DNA of 64,000 nt, from NCBI GenBank assembly GCA_038235165.1, contig JBBSUG010000001.1:248001-312000 (forward strand). Direction: 5' to 3'. Positions within the stretch are counted from its first letter, which is position 1. Every line of letters begins with the position of its first letter. Made by a program: the position numbers and the translations under genes. Shown piece after piece: positions 34,952-42,571 of this stretch. The stretch comes from GCA-002050365 sp038235165. GTDB taxonomy: Bacteria > Acidobacteriota > Blastocatellia > Pyrinomonadales > Pyrinomonadaceae. The notes under the pieces were generated by a model, which saw only the letters and a list, made by a program, of their open reading frames with translations, made no database searches and was not told where the DNA came from.

Positions 34952-35926
34952 ACGTCAGTTCGAGATAAGATTAGGCTAAAACCAAGTCGTTTCTCAACTG
35001 CAAATTCGGTTTCTTTTCCTAGTATGTGTAAGCAATCAAACCGGCGACGACATTCGTGTAAAAGTTCCACACCGAGCGATGGCGCGTGTGTTCAATCTGT
35101 GAAATGTTCTTGAGCTGGTCATAAATCGTTTCGATGATCGCTCTTTTTCTGAGCATCAATTTTTCAAACACACTGATAAACTTGTTCTTCATATTCTTCT
35201 TGACCTTCGTGATCAGCTGCACATTCTCCGCTCCCAATAAATCCGTCAGTTGCTGTGAAATATAGCCTTTGTCGCCAAACAACTTGCCCCATAAACGCTT
35301 GCTCAGTGTCGGCACGGGTTTCCGGTCATCAACATTTCCAAGCGTCATCTGCCACGCCAGAATCTCGCCCGTATCACCGACGATCAAATGAACCTTAAAG
35401 CCGTAAAACCAACCCGTCGAAGTCTTCCCGCGTTGCGCCACCCCCTCAAATACCTTGTTCTGCTTGATCCGCAAGTTGCTGCACACTGCCAATTTCGACG
35501 CATCCACAAAAGAGACTCCCGAACACTTTCCCAACCGAGTCTGCATAAATCCTCCGAGTAGTATCAGCGAATCTCTCTGCAACTCGACGAACCTGTTGTA
35601 ACTCAGTAAATTACGGAAATCCGACCGCCAATACTGACACACTACTTTCGTGTAAAACCTTTTCAGATCACGAAAACCGGAACGGTGGAAAAGAACCACA
35701 ATAGTCATTACTTCCGCCCGCGACATCTTGCTCGGTTTGATGCGCTTCCGCTGACCATCAGCGAGCATCTGCTCATTAAATTTCGGCTCAATTTGGCGGC
35801 AGAAATCGTCAATCTCACAAAAAATTGTTATTCTATCCATTGAAAAGACTCCTTAGATTTATGATTGTGTCTTGTAAACCTAATTATATCTTATCTTTGG
35901 TGTCTTTTCTTATCTCGAGCTCACGT
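34952..35926. mobile_element. IS982-family insertion sequence, complete (975 bp)
   Basis: Ends carry 18-bp imperfect terminal inverted repeats: ACGTCAGTTCGAGATAAG (34952-34969) and the complement of ACGTGAGCTCGAGATAAG at the right end (35909-35926), 16 of 18 matching. The flanks read TATATA on both sides (34946-34951 and 35927-35932), a 6-bp target duplication. The element contains a single transposase gene on the minus strand. It is inserted in a PIN-domain toxin gene. Confidence 0.88.
35019..35840 (-). CDS. IS982-family transposase
   Basis: A 273-aa DDE transposase of normal length. Family features: MTIVVLFHRSGFRDLKRFY, LLSYNRFVELQRD, the first Asp in VSFVDASKLAVCSN, QRGKTSTGWFYGFKVHL, a middle Asp in LFGDKGYISQQL, and the Glu in RAIIETIYDQLKNISQIEHTRHRS. 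The frame is intact, so the element may still be active. It occupies nearly the whole IS and has no overlapping second frame. Confidence 0.95.
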   Translation of the reverse strand: MDRITIFCEIDDFCRQIEPKFNEQMLADGQRKRIKPSKMSRAEVMTIVVLFHRSGFRDLKRFYTKVVCQYWRSDFRNLLSYNRFVELQRDSLILLGGFMQTRLGKCSGVSFVDASKLAVCSNLRIKQNKVFEGVAQRGKTSTGWFYGFKVHLIVGDTGEILAWQMTLGNVDDRKPVPTLSKRLWGKLFGDKGYISQQLTDLLGAENVQLITKVKKNMKNKFISVFEKLMLRKRAIIETIYDQLKNISQIEHTRHRSVWNFYTNVVAGLIAYTY

Positions 35927-36049
35927 TATATAGGTGATAATCGAAACGCAAAACTCATCATATTTTGAATAGAGTTTCCGGCGATCAATCAAGTTTTTAG
36001 ACAAGAAAATAAGTAGATTGCTGTCAAGAATCGCTTTATTCCCACTCAT
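35927..36049 (-). pseudogene. vapC-like PIN toxin, 5' part
   Basis: Starts at ATG 36049 (MSGNKAILDSNLLIFLSKNL). The ILDSNLLI strand carries the first PIN acidic residue (Asp9). It ends at ITYI where the IS has inserted. The start overlaps the stop of the antitoxin gene by 14 bases, the usual coupling of TA operons. Confidence 0.78.
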
Positions 36050-36275
36050 CTCTCGATTTCTTTTGCCATTCGACGGGATTTTCAATTTCAGCAAAAGGAT
36101 TAGCTTTCGCCAATTTTTCAAATGCCGCAAACAGTCTGTCTTTTTTTGCCCTTATATCGTCGGACGTTTGGAGTGTCACGGTAACGTGAGCGACCGCGTT
36201 TTCGTATTCTTCAAACTCTTTCGGCAAATGAATCACGTCGTGTTCGATTTTCGCTGTAAATTCAAGTGAATTCAT
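36036..36275 (-). CDS. Antitoxin of the broken PIN-toxin pair
   Basis: A 79-aa acidic protein. The N-terminus LEFTAKIEHDVIHLPKEFEEYENAVAHVTVTL is beta-rich and resembles a small AbrB/Phd-like or unknown antitoxin fold. The C-terminal part (KKDRLFAAFEKLAKANPFAEIENPVEWQKKSRDEWE) is helical and would wrap the toxin. The identification rests on its overlap with a PIN-domain gene and on size, not on family identity. With the toxin broken, it may be free to decay or cross-react. Confidence 0.7.
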   Translation of the reverse strand: MNSLEFTAKIEHDVIHLPKEFEEYENAVAHVTVTLQTSDDIRAKKDRLFAAFEKLAKANPFAEIENPVEWQKKSRDEWE

Positions 36276-36296
36276 AATTTCAAAATATCGTAAAAG

Positions 36297-37553
36297 CTAT
36301 GTTTTTACAACATTCTTATTTGTGGGAATGTGGAACAATAAGACTGCAAGTTTAACCTCACGCATTGGATTATCATTTGTGTGAAAAATATAATTCAACC
36401 AAGTGTCCTGTTTTTCATTAACATACCTGACAAAATTTGCATGATTTGGCGTAACATTTTTCACCTCATTTATAACGGATGAGAAGTCTTTGCTCTTTAC
36501 AAAAATAATGACCGAGGCTTTTGAGTTTCTCCAAGTTAAATAGCGATCAAAAAGCTGACTTATGGTTGCAAGATAACCTTTTTGTCCGTGCCAAAACTTA
36601 CATTCAGCAATGAAAACAACAGTTTTTTCATACTTTATATAAATGTCAGTTTTCCCTTTTTTATTAAAGGCTTCACCAACTGCTGTCCAATTATAACGAG
36701 GCTGCAAAACGAAAAGAAAATGATCTCTAATTTCTTCCTCATCTTTACCTTTGGAAATAGATGGATATTGTTCAAATCCTTTTCCGTAATCGTGAATTAC
36801 CTGTAAAATATCCCAATAAATATTTTCTTCCAGAACATATTCGATATTTCCTCCGTCAGTTTTTAATTGAGGTTTTAAAGATATATTTCTCTTTGATTCG
36901 CTTTTAGGAGTTTCATAACTTGATGATAAATTTGAACGCTTTTTAATCGGAATACCTAAAACTTGAGTAATACTGTCAATTTTATCTTTTCTTCGTTCAA
37001 TTAAATTCTTAATTTTATTTTTTAATTGCCAGTTGTATCTTTCAATTCCCTCAACTAATTTGGCAACTACCATTTTAATATCGTTTATTGTGGATTGAGC
37101 CTGATATTTGATTCTTTCCAGATCACTATAAAAATCAATAACCTCAAAGCACAAACAATCTTCATCTGTAAAGACTAATGGGGTATTGGAATAATGTATG
37201 TCCGAATAAAATTGAAGAAGGTTAATGTCACCGCTACAAGGTATGTAATAAATAAAAGTTGGTCTTTCATAACTATTGCCTTTTCTTACATTAAAATCAT
37301 AAGGGAAATGTTCCGCCAAAACTAATTTTTGTCCAGTTGTTCCTTCAATCTTGTCAAAGTTCAATTCAGGAGTATTTAATGAGTATTTGTTACATAGATA
37401 CTCATTGTATTTTTCCACTTCAATATTAACCAGATAATCATCAGATTCTTGATCTATTTCATTTATCACTTGATCTTCTAATTGCCTTGTTAATTCATTT
37501 AGCATTTTTTCGGATGCAATGTGAAAAAATGGTGGTGAGTTTTTCTCTCTCAT
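36297..37553 (-). CDS. PD-(D/E)XK nuclease-like protein, possible defence gene
   Basis: A 418-aa protein (ATG 37553; a TTG at 37571 would extend it into a repeat). The N-terminal 250 residues are helical and of unknown fold (QSTINDIKMVVAKLVEGIERYNWQLKNKIKNLIERRK). The C-terminal third carries the nuclease core: EEEIRDHFLFVLQ, GKTDIYIKYEKTVVFIAECKFW (Asp plus ExK), and a following helix YLATISQLFDRYLTWRN. Base composition is AT-rich relative to housekeeping genes around it. Similar proteins occur next to toxin-antitoxin modules and defence genes. No partner methyltransferase or helicase is visible, so a restriction system cannot be claimed. Confidence 0.65.
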   Translation of the reverse strand: MREKNSPPFFHIASEKMLNELTRQLEDQVINEIDQESDDYLVNIEVEKYNEYLCNKYSLNTPELNFDKIEGTTGQKLVLAEHFPYDFNVRKGNSYERPTFIYYIPCSGDINLLQFYSDIHYSNTPLVFTDEDCLCFEVIDFYSDLERIKYQAQSTINDIKMVVAKLVEGIERYNWQLKNKIKNLIERRKDKIDSITQVLGIPIKKRSNLSSSYETPKSESKRNISLKPQLKTDGGNIEYVLEENIYWDILQVIHDYGKGFEQYPSISKGKDEEEIRDHFLFVLQPRYNWTAVGEAFNKKGKTDIYIKYEKTVVFIAECKFWHGQKGYLATISQLFDRYLTWRNSKASVIIFVKSKDFSSVINEVKNVTPNHANFVRYVNEKQDTWLNYIFHTNDNPMREVKLAVLLFHIPTNKNVVKT

Positions 37554-37563
37554 ATTCAATCTA

Positions 37564-37644
37564 TTAAACAAACATTTTTCCCGGATTCAAAATGCCGTTC
37601 GGGTCGAAAAATTGTTTGATGCCTTTCATCAATTCAAGCGCACT
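37564..37644 (-). pseudogene. Duplicated 3' end of the glcD-like gene
   Basis: Encodes LMKGIKQFFDPNGILNPGKMFV, nearly identical to the end of the intact FAD-linked oxidase gene (LMKGIKQ... NPGKMFI analog at 38130-38210). Only the last 26 codons are present, and the left side of the match starts at the RelE stop codon. The DNA is highly similar (most differences at third codon positions). The intact copy and this remnant flank the RelE/RelB pair. Confidence 0.8.
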
Positions 37645-37900
37645 AATCATAAACTTCGCGACGATGTCTGATTCTAATGATGTCAATTTTTTTCGAGTCG
37701 TCATTTATTGAATAGATAACTCGGTAATCACCGATTCTGATTCGCCAAAGATCGGAAAAGCCCTGAAGTTTTGTGCAGCCCGAAGGACGCGGTTCGGCTG
37801 ACAACTTTTCTATTTTTGTAAAGATTCTTTGGATTAGAGAATTCGATAAGGCTTCGAGTTCTTTGAGCGCGGAACGGGAAAATGTGATCGAATAATCAGC
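37643..37900 (-). CDS. RelE/ParE-family toxin
   Basis: Start GTG 37900 is preferred: an AAGGA site lies 8 bases upstream and homologs begin MADY or similar; ATG 37921 (MKKENCVADY) is an alternative. The fold is clear: YSITFSRSALKELEALSNSLIQRIFTKIEKLS, then GFSDLWRIRIGDYRVIYSINDDSKKIDIIRIRHRREVY. The basic/aromatic residues Arg, Tyr and His toward the C-terminus match RelE-type RNases. GTG overlaps the antitoxin stop, so the pair is coupled. Likely a ribosome-dependent mRNA interferase. Confidence 0.85.
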   Translation of the reverse strand, partial: ADYSITFSRSALKELEALSNSLIQRIFTKIEKLSAEPRPSGCTKLQGFSDLWRIRIGDYRVIYSINDDSKKIDIIRIRHRREVYD

Positions 37901-38087
37901 CACGCAATTTTCCTTTTTCAATCAATGATTTTTTGACGGATTCGATAGATTGGCGAGGTTCTTTTTCACGTTTTTTGACAGTCAAACCGTCGTAGAAATC
38001 TTCCCAAAGTTCGCCGTTTTTCTTGAGATCAATTAAAACCGCAACTCTTTCCCCTTCTTCATTTGTAACGTAATTTATACCTTGCAT
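37896..38087 (-). CDS. Antitoxin partner of the RelE-like toxin
   Basis: A 63-aa protein. YVTNEEGERVAVLIDLKKNGELWEDFYD is a Phd/YefM-like beta-alpha N-terminal segment; the charged C-terminal tail (KKREKEPRQSIESVKKSLIEKGKLRG) would bind the toxin. Its stop overlaps the toxin start. Similar in length to RelB/Phd-type antitoxins. The ATG at 38087 follows AGGAG. Confidence 0.75.
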   Translation of the reverse strand: MQGINYVTNEEGERVAVLIDLKKNGELWEDFYDGLTVKKREKEPRQSIESVKKSLIEKGKLRG

Positions 38088-38129
38088 TGCCCAAACTCCT
38101 ATTTCTCGAATCTTATCACAATTTACTCG

Positions 38130-39554
38130 TTAAATAAACATTTTGCCCGGATTCAAAATGCCGTTCGGGTCGAAGACTTGTTTGATGCCTTTCATTACCG
38201 CAAGCGTCGGCGCGTCAACCGCTATGTCTAAATATTGGGCTTTGACGTAGCCGATGCCGTGTTCGCCGGAGATTGAGCCGCCTAAATCTACGGATAGTTG
38301 GAAGGTTTCTTTGACGCATTCTCTCGCTCTGGCAATTGAATCCGCGTCGTCTTTGTCGCACATAAAATTGACGTGAATGTTGCCGTCGCCGGCGTGTCCG
38401 AAGTTGGCGACGAAGGTGTCGTGATTTTTGCCGATGGCTTCGATTTGTTTGATGAGCGCGGGAACTTTCGAGCGCGGGACGACGACATCTTCGTTGAGTT
38501 TGAGCGTGCCGTATTTCATCAGACTCGGCGAAATGGCGCGGCGCACGTCCCAGAGTTTGTCTTCTTCTTCTTTGGTGCGCGAACGCAGGATGTCGAAACC
38601 GCCGTTTGCGCCTAAAATGCGTTCGATCATTTGCGCGTTGCGTTCGACTTCATCTTTGAATCCGTCAACGGCGACGATCAAAATCGCGTTGGCTTCGGTG
38701 GATAAACCGAACGCGAAATTTTCTTCGATGGCTTTGATGCAGTGTTTGTCAACGACTTCCATCGCCATCGGGAGCAAGCCTTCGGGCGTGAATTTCGTGA
38801 GAACTTCGCACGCCGATTCCATTGATTTGAAACTGGCGCGAACGGTCGCCGTTGCTTCGGGCATCGGGAGAAGTTTCAAAGTCGCTTCGGTGATAACTCC
38901 TAACAGTCCTTCGCTGCCGCACATCAAACCCGTCAGATCGAAACCGACGACGTTTTTGACGGTTTTGCCGCCCGTGCGAATGATTTCTCCGGTCGCCGTG
39001 ACGACTTCCAAACCCAACACCGAATTTTTCGTGTTGCCGTATTTCGGTGTTCGCATTCCGCCCGCGTTTTCGGCGATATTGCCGCCGATAAACGAATTTT
39101 TATAACTCGCCGGATCAGGCGGGAAAAGCAATCTGTGTTTTTCGACCGCCTGCTGCAATTCAAAAGTCGTCAGTCCCGGTTGGCAGACGACGTATAAATC
39201 ATCAGCCGAAATCTCGATGATTTTATTCATTCGGTCAGTTCCGATGACGATGCCGCCGTCCACCGGAACCGCGCCGCCCGTGTAGCCGACACCGCCGCCC
39301 CGCGCCGTCACGGGAAATATTTCACGGTTGGCGAGTTTCAAAATCTCCGACATCTGCGCCGTCGTTTCGGGAAACACGACCGCTTCCGGCGGAAATTTCT
39401 CTTTCACGGCATCCGCGCCGTATGGCTCGACTTTTTCAGGTTCGACTAAGACATTATCCGCACCGACGATACTTTGTAATCGTTCAATTACTTCGGGTTT
39501 TGAAGCATTTGTCGTAGCGCGTGGTTTGGCATTGAAATGGATTGATTGATACAT
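38130..39554 (-). CDS. FAD-linked oxidase (glycolate/D-lactate dehydrogenase family)
   Basis: A 474-aa protein from ATG 39554 (MYQSIHFNAKPRATT); the frame extends to 39644 without support. The FAD-binding domain (FAD_binding_4) includes FPVTARGGGVGYTGGAVPVDGGIVIGTDRMNKI and GGNIAENAGGMRTPKYG. The C-terminal cap is FAD-oxidase_C: DVRRAISPSLMKYG, FVANFGHAGDGNIHVNFM, LGGSISGEHGIGYVK, with the tail FDPNGILNPGKMF. This is GlcD-like; glycolate, D-lactate or another 2-hydroxyacid are candidate substrates. No glcE or glcF iron-sulfur partner lies nearby. LarA (lactate racemase) is encoded at 46.4 kb, which could supply D-lactate. Confidence 0.87.
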   Translation of the reverse strand: MYQSIHFNAKPRATTNASKPEVIERLQSIVGADNVLVEPEKVEPYGADAVKEKFPPEAVVFPETTAQMSEILKLANREIFPVTARGGGVGYTGGAVPVDGGIVIGTDRMNKIIEISADDLYVVCQPGLTTFELQQAVEKHRLLFPPDPASYKNSFIGGNIAENAGGMRTPKYGNTKNSVLGLEVVTATGEIIRTGGKTVKNVVGFDLTGLMCGSEGLLGVITEATLKLLPMPEATATVRASFKSMESACEVLTKFTPEGLLPMAMEVVDKHCIKAIEENFAFGLSTEANAILIVAVDGFKDEVERNAQMIERILGANGGFDILRSRTKEEEDKLWDVRRAISPSLMKYGTLKLNEDVVVPRSKVPALIKQIEAIGKNHDTFVANFGHAGDGNIHVNFMCDKDDADSIARARECVKETFQLSVDLGGSISGEHGIGYVKAQYLDIAVDAPTLAVMKGIKQVFDPNGILNPGKMFI

Positions 39555-39567
39555 ACAAAATAAAATA

Positions 39568-39603
39568 GACACGGCGGAAACCAACTTTAATTTCCGCCGT
39601 GTC
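39568..39603. terminator. Hairpin terminator downstream of the small secreted protein gene
   Basis: GACACGGCGGAAA (39568-39580) pairs with TTTCCGCCGTGTC (39591-39603). In minus-strand direction it is followed by TATTTTATTTTG. It ends the Tae4-like pair ahead of the glcD-like gene. Confidence 0.75.
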
Positions 39604-39625
39604 CGGTAATTTTCAGTTTTGCTAA

Positions 39626-40057
39626 TTAGTGCGCGCCTAGCCAAATTTCCTTTTCGTCGGGTCCGTCCGGAAAACAGGTGCCGCCGCGCTTTTGTCCTAA
39701 TTTTACGCTGTTGGTGCGGATCAAAATGACTTGCGTCGAAGCGGCGGTATCAATTTTGCACTTTCCTTTTTCGATCTCGCCACCGACCATAACAGCCGTC
39801 GCTTTTATATCGTTGTAGTAATGTTGGATAATTCTGTCATCGGCTTCCATTCTGAGAACTTTACACTTCGGCGCAACATCTAAAACGAGTTCCTTGGTAA
39901 CGGCGTTTTTGGTATAACTTAAAACACATTTGCCTTCTTTTTCAATCAGTTCAAAGTTAAACGAACTTTTTTTTACCCGAAAGTTTTCCTGCGCGTGATA
40001 TGCGGTCGGGGCGATGGTTAAAAACAAAAGCAGAAAACAAAATTTCATTTTTTTCAC
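39626..40057 (-). CDS. Secreted protein coupled to the Tae4-like amidase (candidate immunity protein)
   Basis: Start GTG 40057 has GGAGG 8 bases upstream and overlaps the amidase stop codon (GTGA), so translation is coupled. A signal peptide (KKMKFCFLLLFLTIAPTAYHAQ) sends it to the periplasm, where a Tae4 amidase would act. The mature part is about 120 aa, beta-rich, with four cysteines (GKCVLSY, PKCKVL, KGKCKI, GGTCFP). It is not recognisably Tai4, the known helical inhibitor, so it may be a different immunity type. The role is inferred from context only. Confidence 0.6.
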   Translation of the reverse strand: MKKMKFCFLLLFLTIAPTAYHAQENFRVKKSSFNFELIEKEGKCVLSYTKNAVTKELVLDVAPKCKVLRMEADDRIIQHYYNDIKATAVMVGGEIEKGKCKIDTAASTQVILIRTNSVKLGQKRGGTCFPDGPDEKEIWLGAH

Positions 40058-40524
40058 GTCGTTATCCTCCAGAACCAAACTTCTTTAGAACGTCCGAAAT
40101 AATCATATATTTGGTTATTGCTCATAGTGGAATTTTTCCAAACGTCAATGTGGTCTCCCTGATTGTTCGTTCCCCAGAAATCTTTGCAAAAGACTATGCC
40201 GTTCATTCCCTTGATTGAGTTTACAACACTATCTTGAAAGACCGACTGCTCGACCGCTTTTCTGATAAATTTTGTCGGTTTGCCGAGTTTTGACGACAAT
40301 GCCAGCCAATCGGCAAGTTTCTGCGCGACGAGAACGTGATTTTTATGACCTTTGAGCCAGCATTTTCTCTCGCGGCACTGTCTCGTATTGATGCCGGCAC
40401 CCGCCAGCGCGATGCTTAACTTAATCGCACATTGATTATCGAGTGATTTGTGCCAGGTACCGTCTGGGCTGCGGCACGGATGCGCTTCGGGAGGTTTCAA
40501 ATTCAGCGGATGACTTTTCCACAA
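40054..40524 (-). CDS. Tae4-like peptidoglycan amidase (type VI effector family)
   Basis: A 156-aa protein matching the Tae4 family (NlpC/P60-like papain fold) that cleaves the D-Glu/mDAP stem-peptide bond. Motifs: LWKSHPLN; the catalytic Cys in NQCAIKLSIALAGAGI (Cys32); a middle helix AQKLADWLALSSKLGKPT; GMNGIVFCKDFW; and the histidine/aspartate region GDHIDVWKNS (His125, Asp127). The start is uncertain. TTG 40524 (MWKSHP) has no ribosome site, while an ATG at 40550-40548 with GGAG upstream is in another frame and hits a stop after two codons. No signal peptide, so delivery by another machine is needed. No secretion genes are in this window. Confidence 0.8.
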   Translation of the reverse strand: MWKSHPLNLKPPEAHPCRSPDGTWHKSLDNQCAIKLSIALAGAGINTRQCRERKCWLKGHKNHVLVAQKLADWLALSSKLGKPTKFIRKAVEQSVFQDSVVNSIKGMNGIVFCKDFWGTNNQGDHIDVWKNSTMSNNQIYDYFGRSKEVWFWRITT

Positions 40525-40875
40525 ATCAGCAAATTTAACTATTATATCATTATTTACTCCTTAATTTTTTGACGTGCTTTTTCACGACTTTTAGACGCTT
40601 TGCCAATTGCCTTTTTGCGAAGAAAAGCCTGTGTCTCAGCAGGGATAAATACTCAAGTTTGCTGCCTTTGTCTGATACGCAGGGTTCTGACGATTCGCCA
40701 ACTAGACGCTCAATTTGACACATCTTGACCGGAAAGTAACTTTTTTCGCGCTCACTAACAAATCTTTTTCGATCTGCCAGTGAATAGTCTGCTTGCCTTT
40801 GTCAACGAAAAGGTGTTTAATCAAAGTTTGCTCTGTCAGTGACAATCCGAGCAAGAGGGAGTGTGAAGAAGAACA
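40525..40875. other. Intergenic region between the Tae4-like gene and rpsU
   Basis: No gene is visible. TTGACA occurs at 40716-40721 without a convincing -10 element. The upstream end has the ATG with GGAG mentioned for the Tae4-like gene. The region ends in the rpsU leader (AAGAAG at about 40866). Confidence 0.4.
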
Positions 40876-41118
40876 ATGGCTTTTATATCGCTTAATAATA
40901 ATGAATCAATTGAAAACGCTCTGCGTCGTTTCAAGCGTAAAGTTATTACGGAAGAAATTATTAAAGATTTGAAAAAACACGCGCATTTCGTGCCGCCCGG
41001 ACAAAAAGCGAAACTCAAATCGGCAAACGCCCGCAAGCGTAACCGCAAGCGTTACCGTCCGACGGCTCCGCGCCAGTTTAGCAACAGCGGCGGCGGCGGC
41101 AATATGAACAACCGATAA
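40876..41118 (+). CDS. rpsU: Ribosomal protein bS21
   Basis: An 80-aa basic protein of the small subunit. The N-terminus matches bS21 (ISLNNNESIENALRRFKRKV) and the middle has the basic stretch KLKSANARKRNRKRYR. It carries an additional C-terminal Ser/Gly-rich tail (SNSGGGGNMNNR) of about 15 residues that most bS21 lack. bS21 lies at the mRNA exit and affects initiation. Confidence 0.92.
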   Translation: MAFISLNNNESIENALRRFKRKVITEEIIKDLKKHAHFVPPGQKAKLKSANARKRNRKRYRPTAPRQFSNSGGGGNMNNR

Positions 41119-41201
41119 TTTTACAACATTTTTAATGTTTTATGCGTGATGCAGAATAGTTTTGATTCTTTGAAACTTTGTATCGCGCATTTTTTATTTT
41201 T

Positions 41202-41963
41202 ATGAGTTCTGAAAAAATTCGCATTCTGCTGACCAACGACGACGGTTATCATTCGGAAGGAATTATCGCGCTTGAAAATGCGCTGCTCGAAATCGGCGAC
41301 GTGTATGTCGTCGCGCCCGCATCCGAAATGAGCGGCGCGTCGCACAGTTTGACGCTTTCGCGTCCGCTGCGGATTCGGCAGTTGGACGCGCGGCACTGGA
41401 CGGTTGACGGAACGCCGACCGACTGCGTGACGCTCGCGCTGAACCAGATTCTGCCGCCGGAAGAGCGACCGCATATCTGCGCTTCGGGCATTAATCACGG
41501 GGCAAATCTCGGCGACGACGCGACATATTCGGGAACGGTCGCCGGGGCGATGGAGGCGACGATTCTGGGCATTCCCGGACTGGCTTTCAGCCTCGTCGTC
41601 AACCGAAAACACGATTTCACCGAATCGGCGAAAGTTGCTGCACAGCTTACGGCAAAAGCAGTTCAAGAAGGTCTGCCGGAAGGAACGCTGCTCAACATCA
41701 ATGTTCCAAAAGGTGTTCCGCAGGGAATTCGCGTGACGAAACAGGGTTTCAAAAACGCCCGTCCGGTAATTAGCGAACACCTCGACCCGCGCGGCAAACT
41801 TTATTACTGGATCGGCGAAGAACGGAGCGGTTTTCACCCCGAAGGCGGGACGGATTTTGAAGCGGTTGACGACGGTTACGTCTCGGTTACGCCGATGCGA
41901 AGCGATTTGACCAATCATAAAGCTATTGAAATTCTGCAAAATTGGAATAAAATGTCTTCGTAA
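41202..41963 (+). CDS. surE: 5'/3'-nucleotidase SurE
   Basis: A 253-aa protein from ATG 41202 (MSSEKIRILLTNDDGYHSEG); an 8-codon longer frame is unsupported. SurE motifs: RILLTNDDGYHSEGI with the metal-binding NDD, VVAPASEMSGASHSLTL, DGTPTDCVTLAL, and SGINHGANLGDDATYSGTVAGAMEA. The C-terminal swapping segment is normal. It dephosphorylates nucleoside monophosphates, probably in stationary-phase stress response. No pcm is adjacent (pcm is 30 kb away), in contrast to the E. coli surE-pcm operon. Confidence 0.95.
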   Translation: MSSEKIRILLTNDDGYHSEGIIALENALLEIGDVYVVAPASEMSGASHSLTLSRPLRIRQLDARHWTVDGTPTDCVTLALNQILPPEERPHICASGINHGANLGDDATYSGTVAGAMEATILGIPGLAFSLVVNRKHDFTESAKVAAQLTAKAVQEGLPEGTLLNINVPKGVPQGIRVTKQGFKNARPVISEHLDPRGKLYYWIGEERSGFHPEGGTDFEAVDDGYVSVTPMRSDLTNHKAIEILQNWNKMSS

Positions 41964-42023
41964 GCAGTGATAAGTATCGTGTGAACTTTTTTAATTTGGA
42001 ATCTGGAATTTGGAATCTAAATA

Positions 42024-42566
42024 ATGTCGAATGAAATCGAAAATTACGTTCCGCGAAATAATTTCAAACGCAGAAAACGACAAGCGTTTGCAGCTTGGGA
42101 AATGTTCGGGGTGCTGACGGCGTTTTTGGTTTTTGTGATTTTGCTCGCGCCCGTCGCTGAATCACACGGTTTAACTTCGGTCTCGAATCCAATTTACAAA
42201 TTTTTCAGCTACATCTGCCATCAAATGCCGTCGCGGTCGTTTCATTTGGAAAATCACAGCTTCGCCGTTTGTTCACGCTGTTTCGGCGTTTATTTCGGGC
42301 TTTTTGCCGGTTTTCTCGTTTATCCGCTTTTTCGACGAATCGAAGAAACCGAACCGCTGCCGCGTTTCTGGCTGTTTTTGGCACTGGTTCCGATGGGAAT
42401 AGACTGGTCGCTCGGATTTTTCGAGATTTGGGAAAACACACCCTTTTCGCGTTTTTTGACCGGCGTGGTTTTGGGCGCGGCGTGTGCGGTTTTTATTATT
42501 CCGGCAGTGGTGGAATTAGTACAGCTTCTGTCGGACAAATTGCAGATAAAAAGGCTGTCACGGTGA
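42024..42566 (+). CDS. DUF2085 membrane protein
   Basis: A 180-aa protein with about four transmembrane helices. The family signature is FFSYICHQMPSRSFHLENHSFAVCSRCFGVYFG, with paired cysteines and histidines probably binding metal or haem-like ligand. Function is unknown. Two heptanucleotide repeat units (GAATCTG, GAATTTG) occupy the gap just before the start. The last codons overlap a hairpin (AGGCTGTCA/TGACAGCCT, 42551-42571). Confidence 0.85.
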   Translation: MSNEIENYVPRNNFKRRKRQAFAAWEMFGVLTAFLVFVILLAPVAESHGLTSVSNPIYKFFSYICHQMPSRSFHLENHSFAVCSRCFGVYFGLFAGFLVYPLFRRIEETEPLPRFWLFLALVPMGIDWSLGFFEIWENTPFSRFLTGVVLGAACAVFIIPAVVELVQLLSDKLQIKRLSR

Positions 42567-42571
42567 CAGCC
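42551..42571 (+). terminator. Hairpin overlapping the DUF2085 stop codon
   Basis: AGGCTGTCA pairs with TGACAGCCT around a CGG loop. The T-rich follow-up is weak, so function as a terminator is uncertain. Confidence 0.4.

Noticed and set aside
40054..40524. The Tae4-like gene as part of a type VI secretion cluster
   Set aside because: No tss, hcp, vgrG, PAAR or contractile-tail genes are in the window.
41121..41939. A 272-codon frame antisense to surE
   Set aside because: It is Arg/Phe/Val-rich with no motif and is an exact shadow of the well-supported SurE frame.
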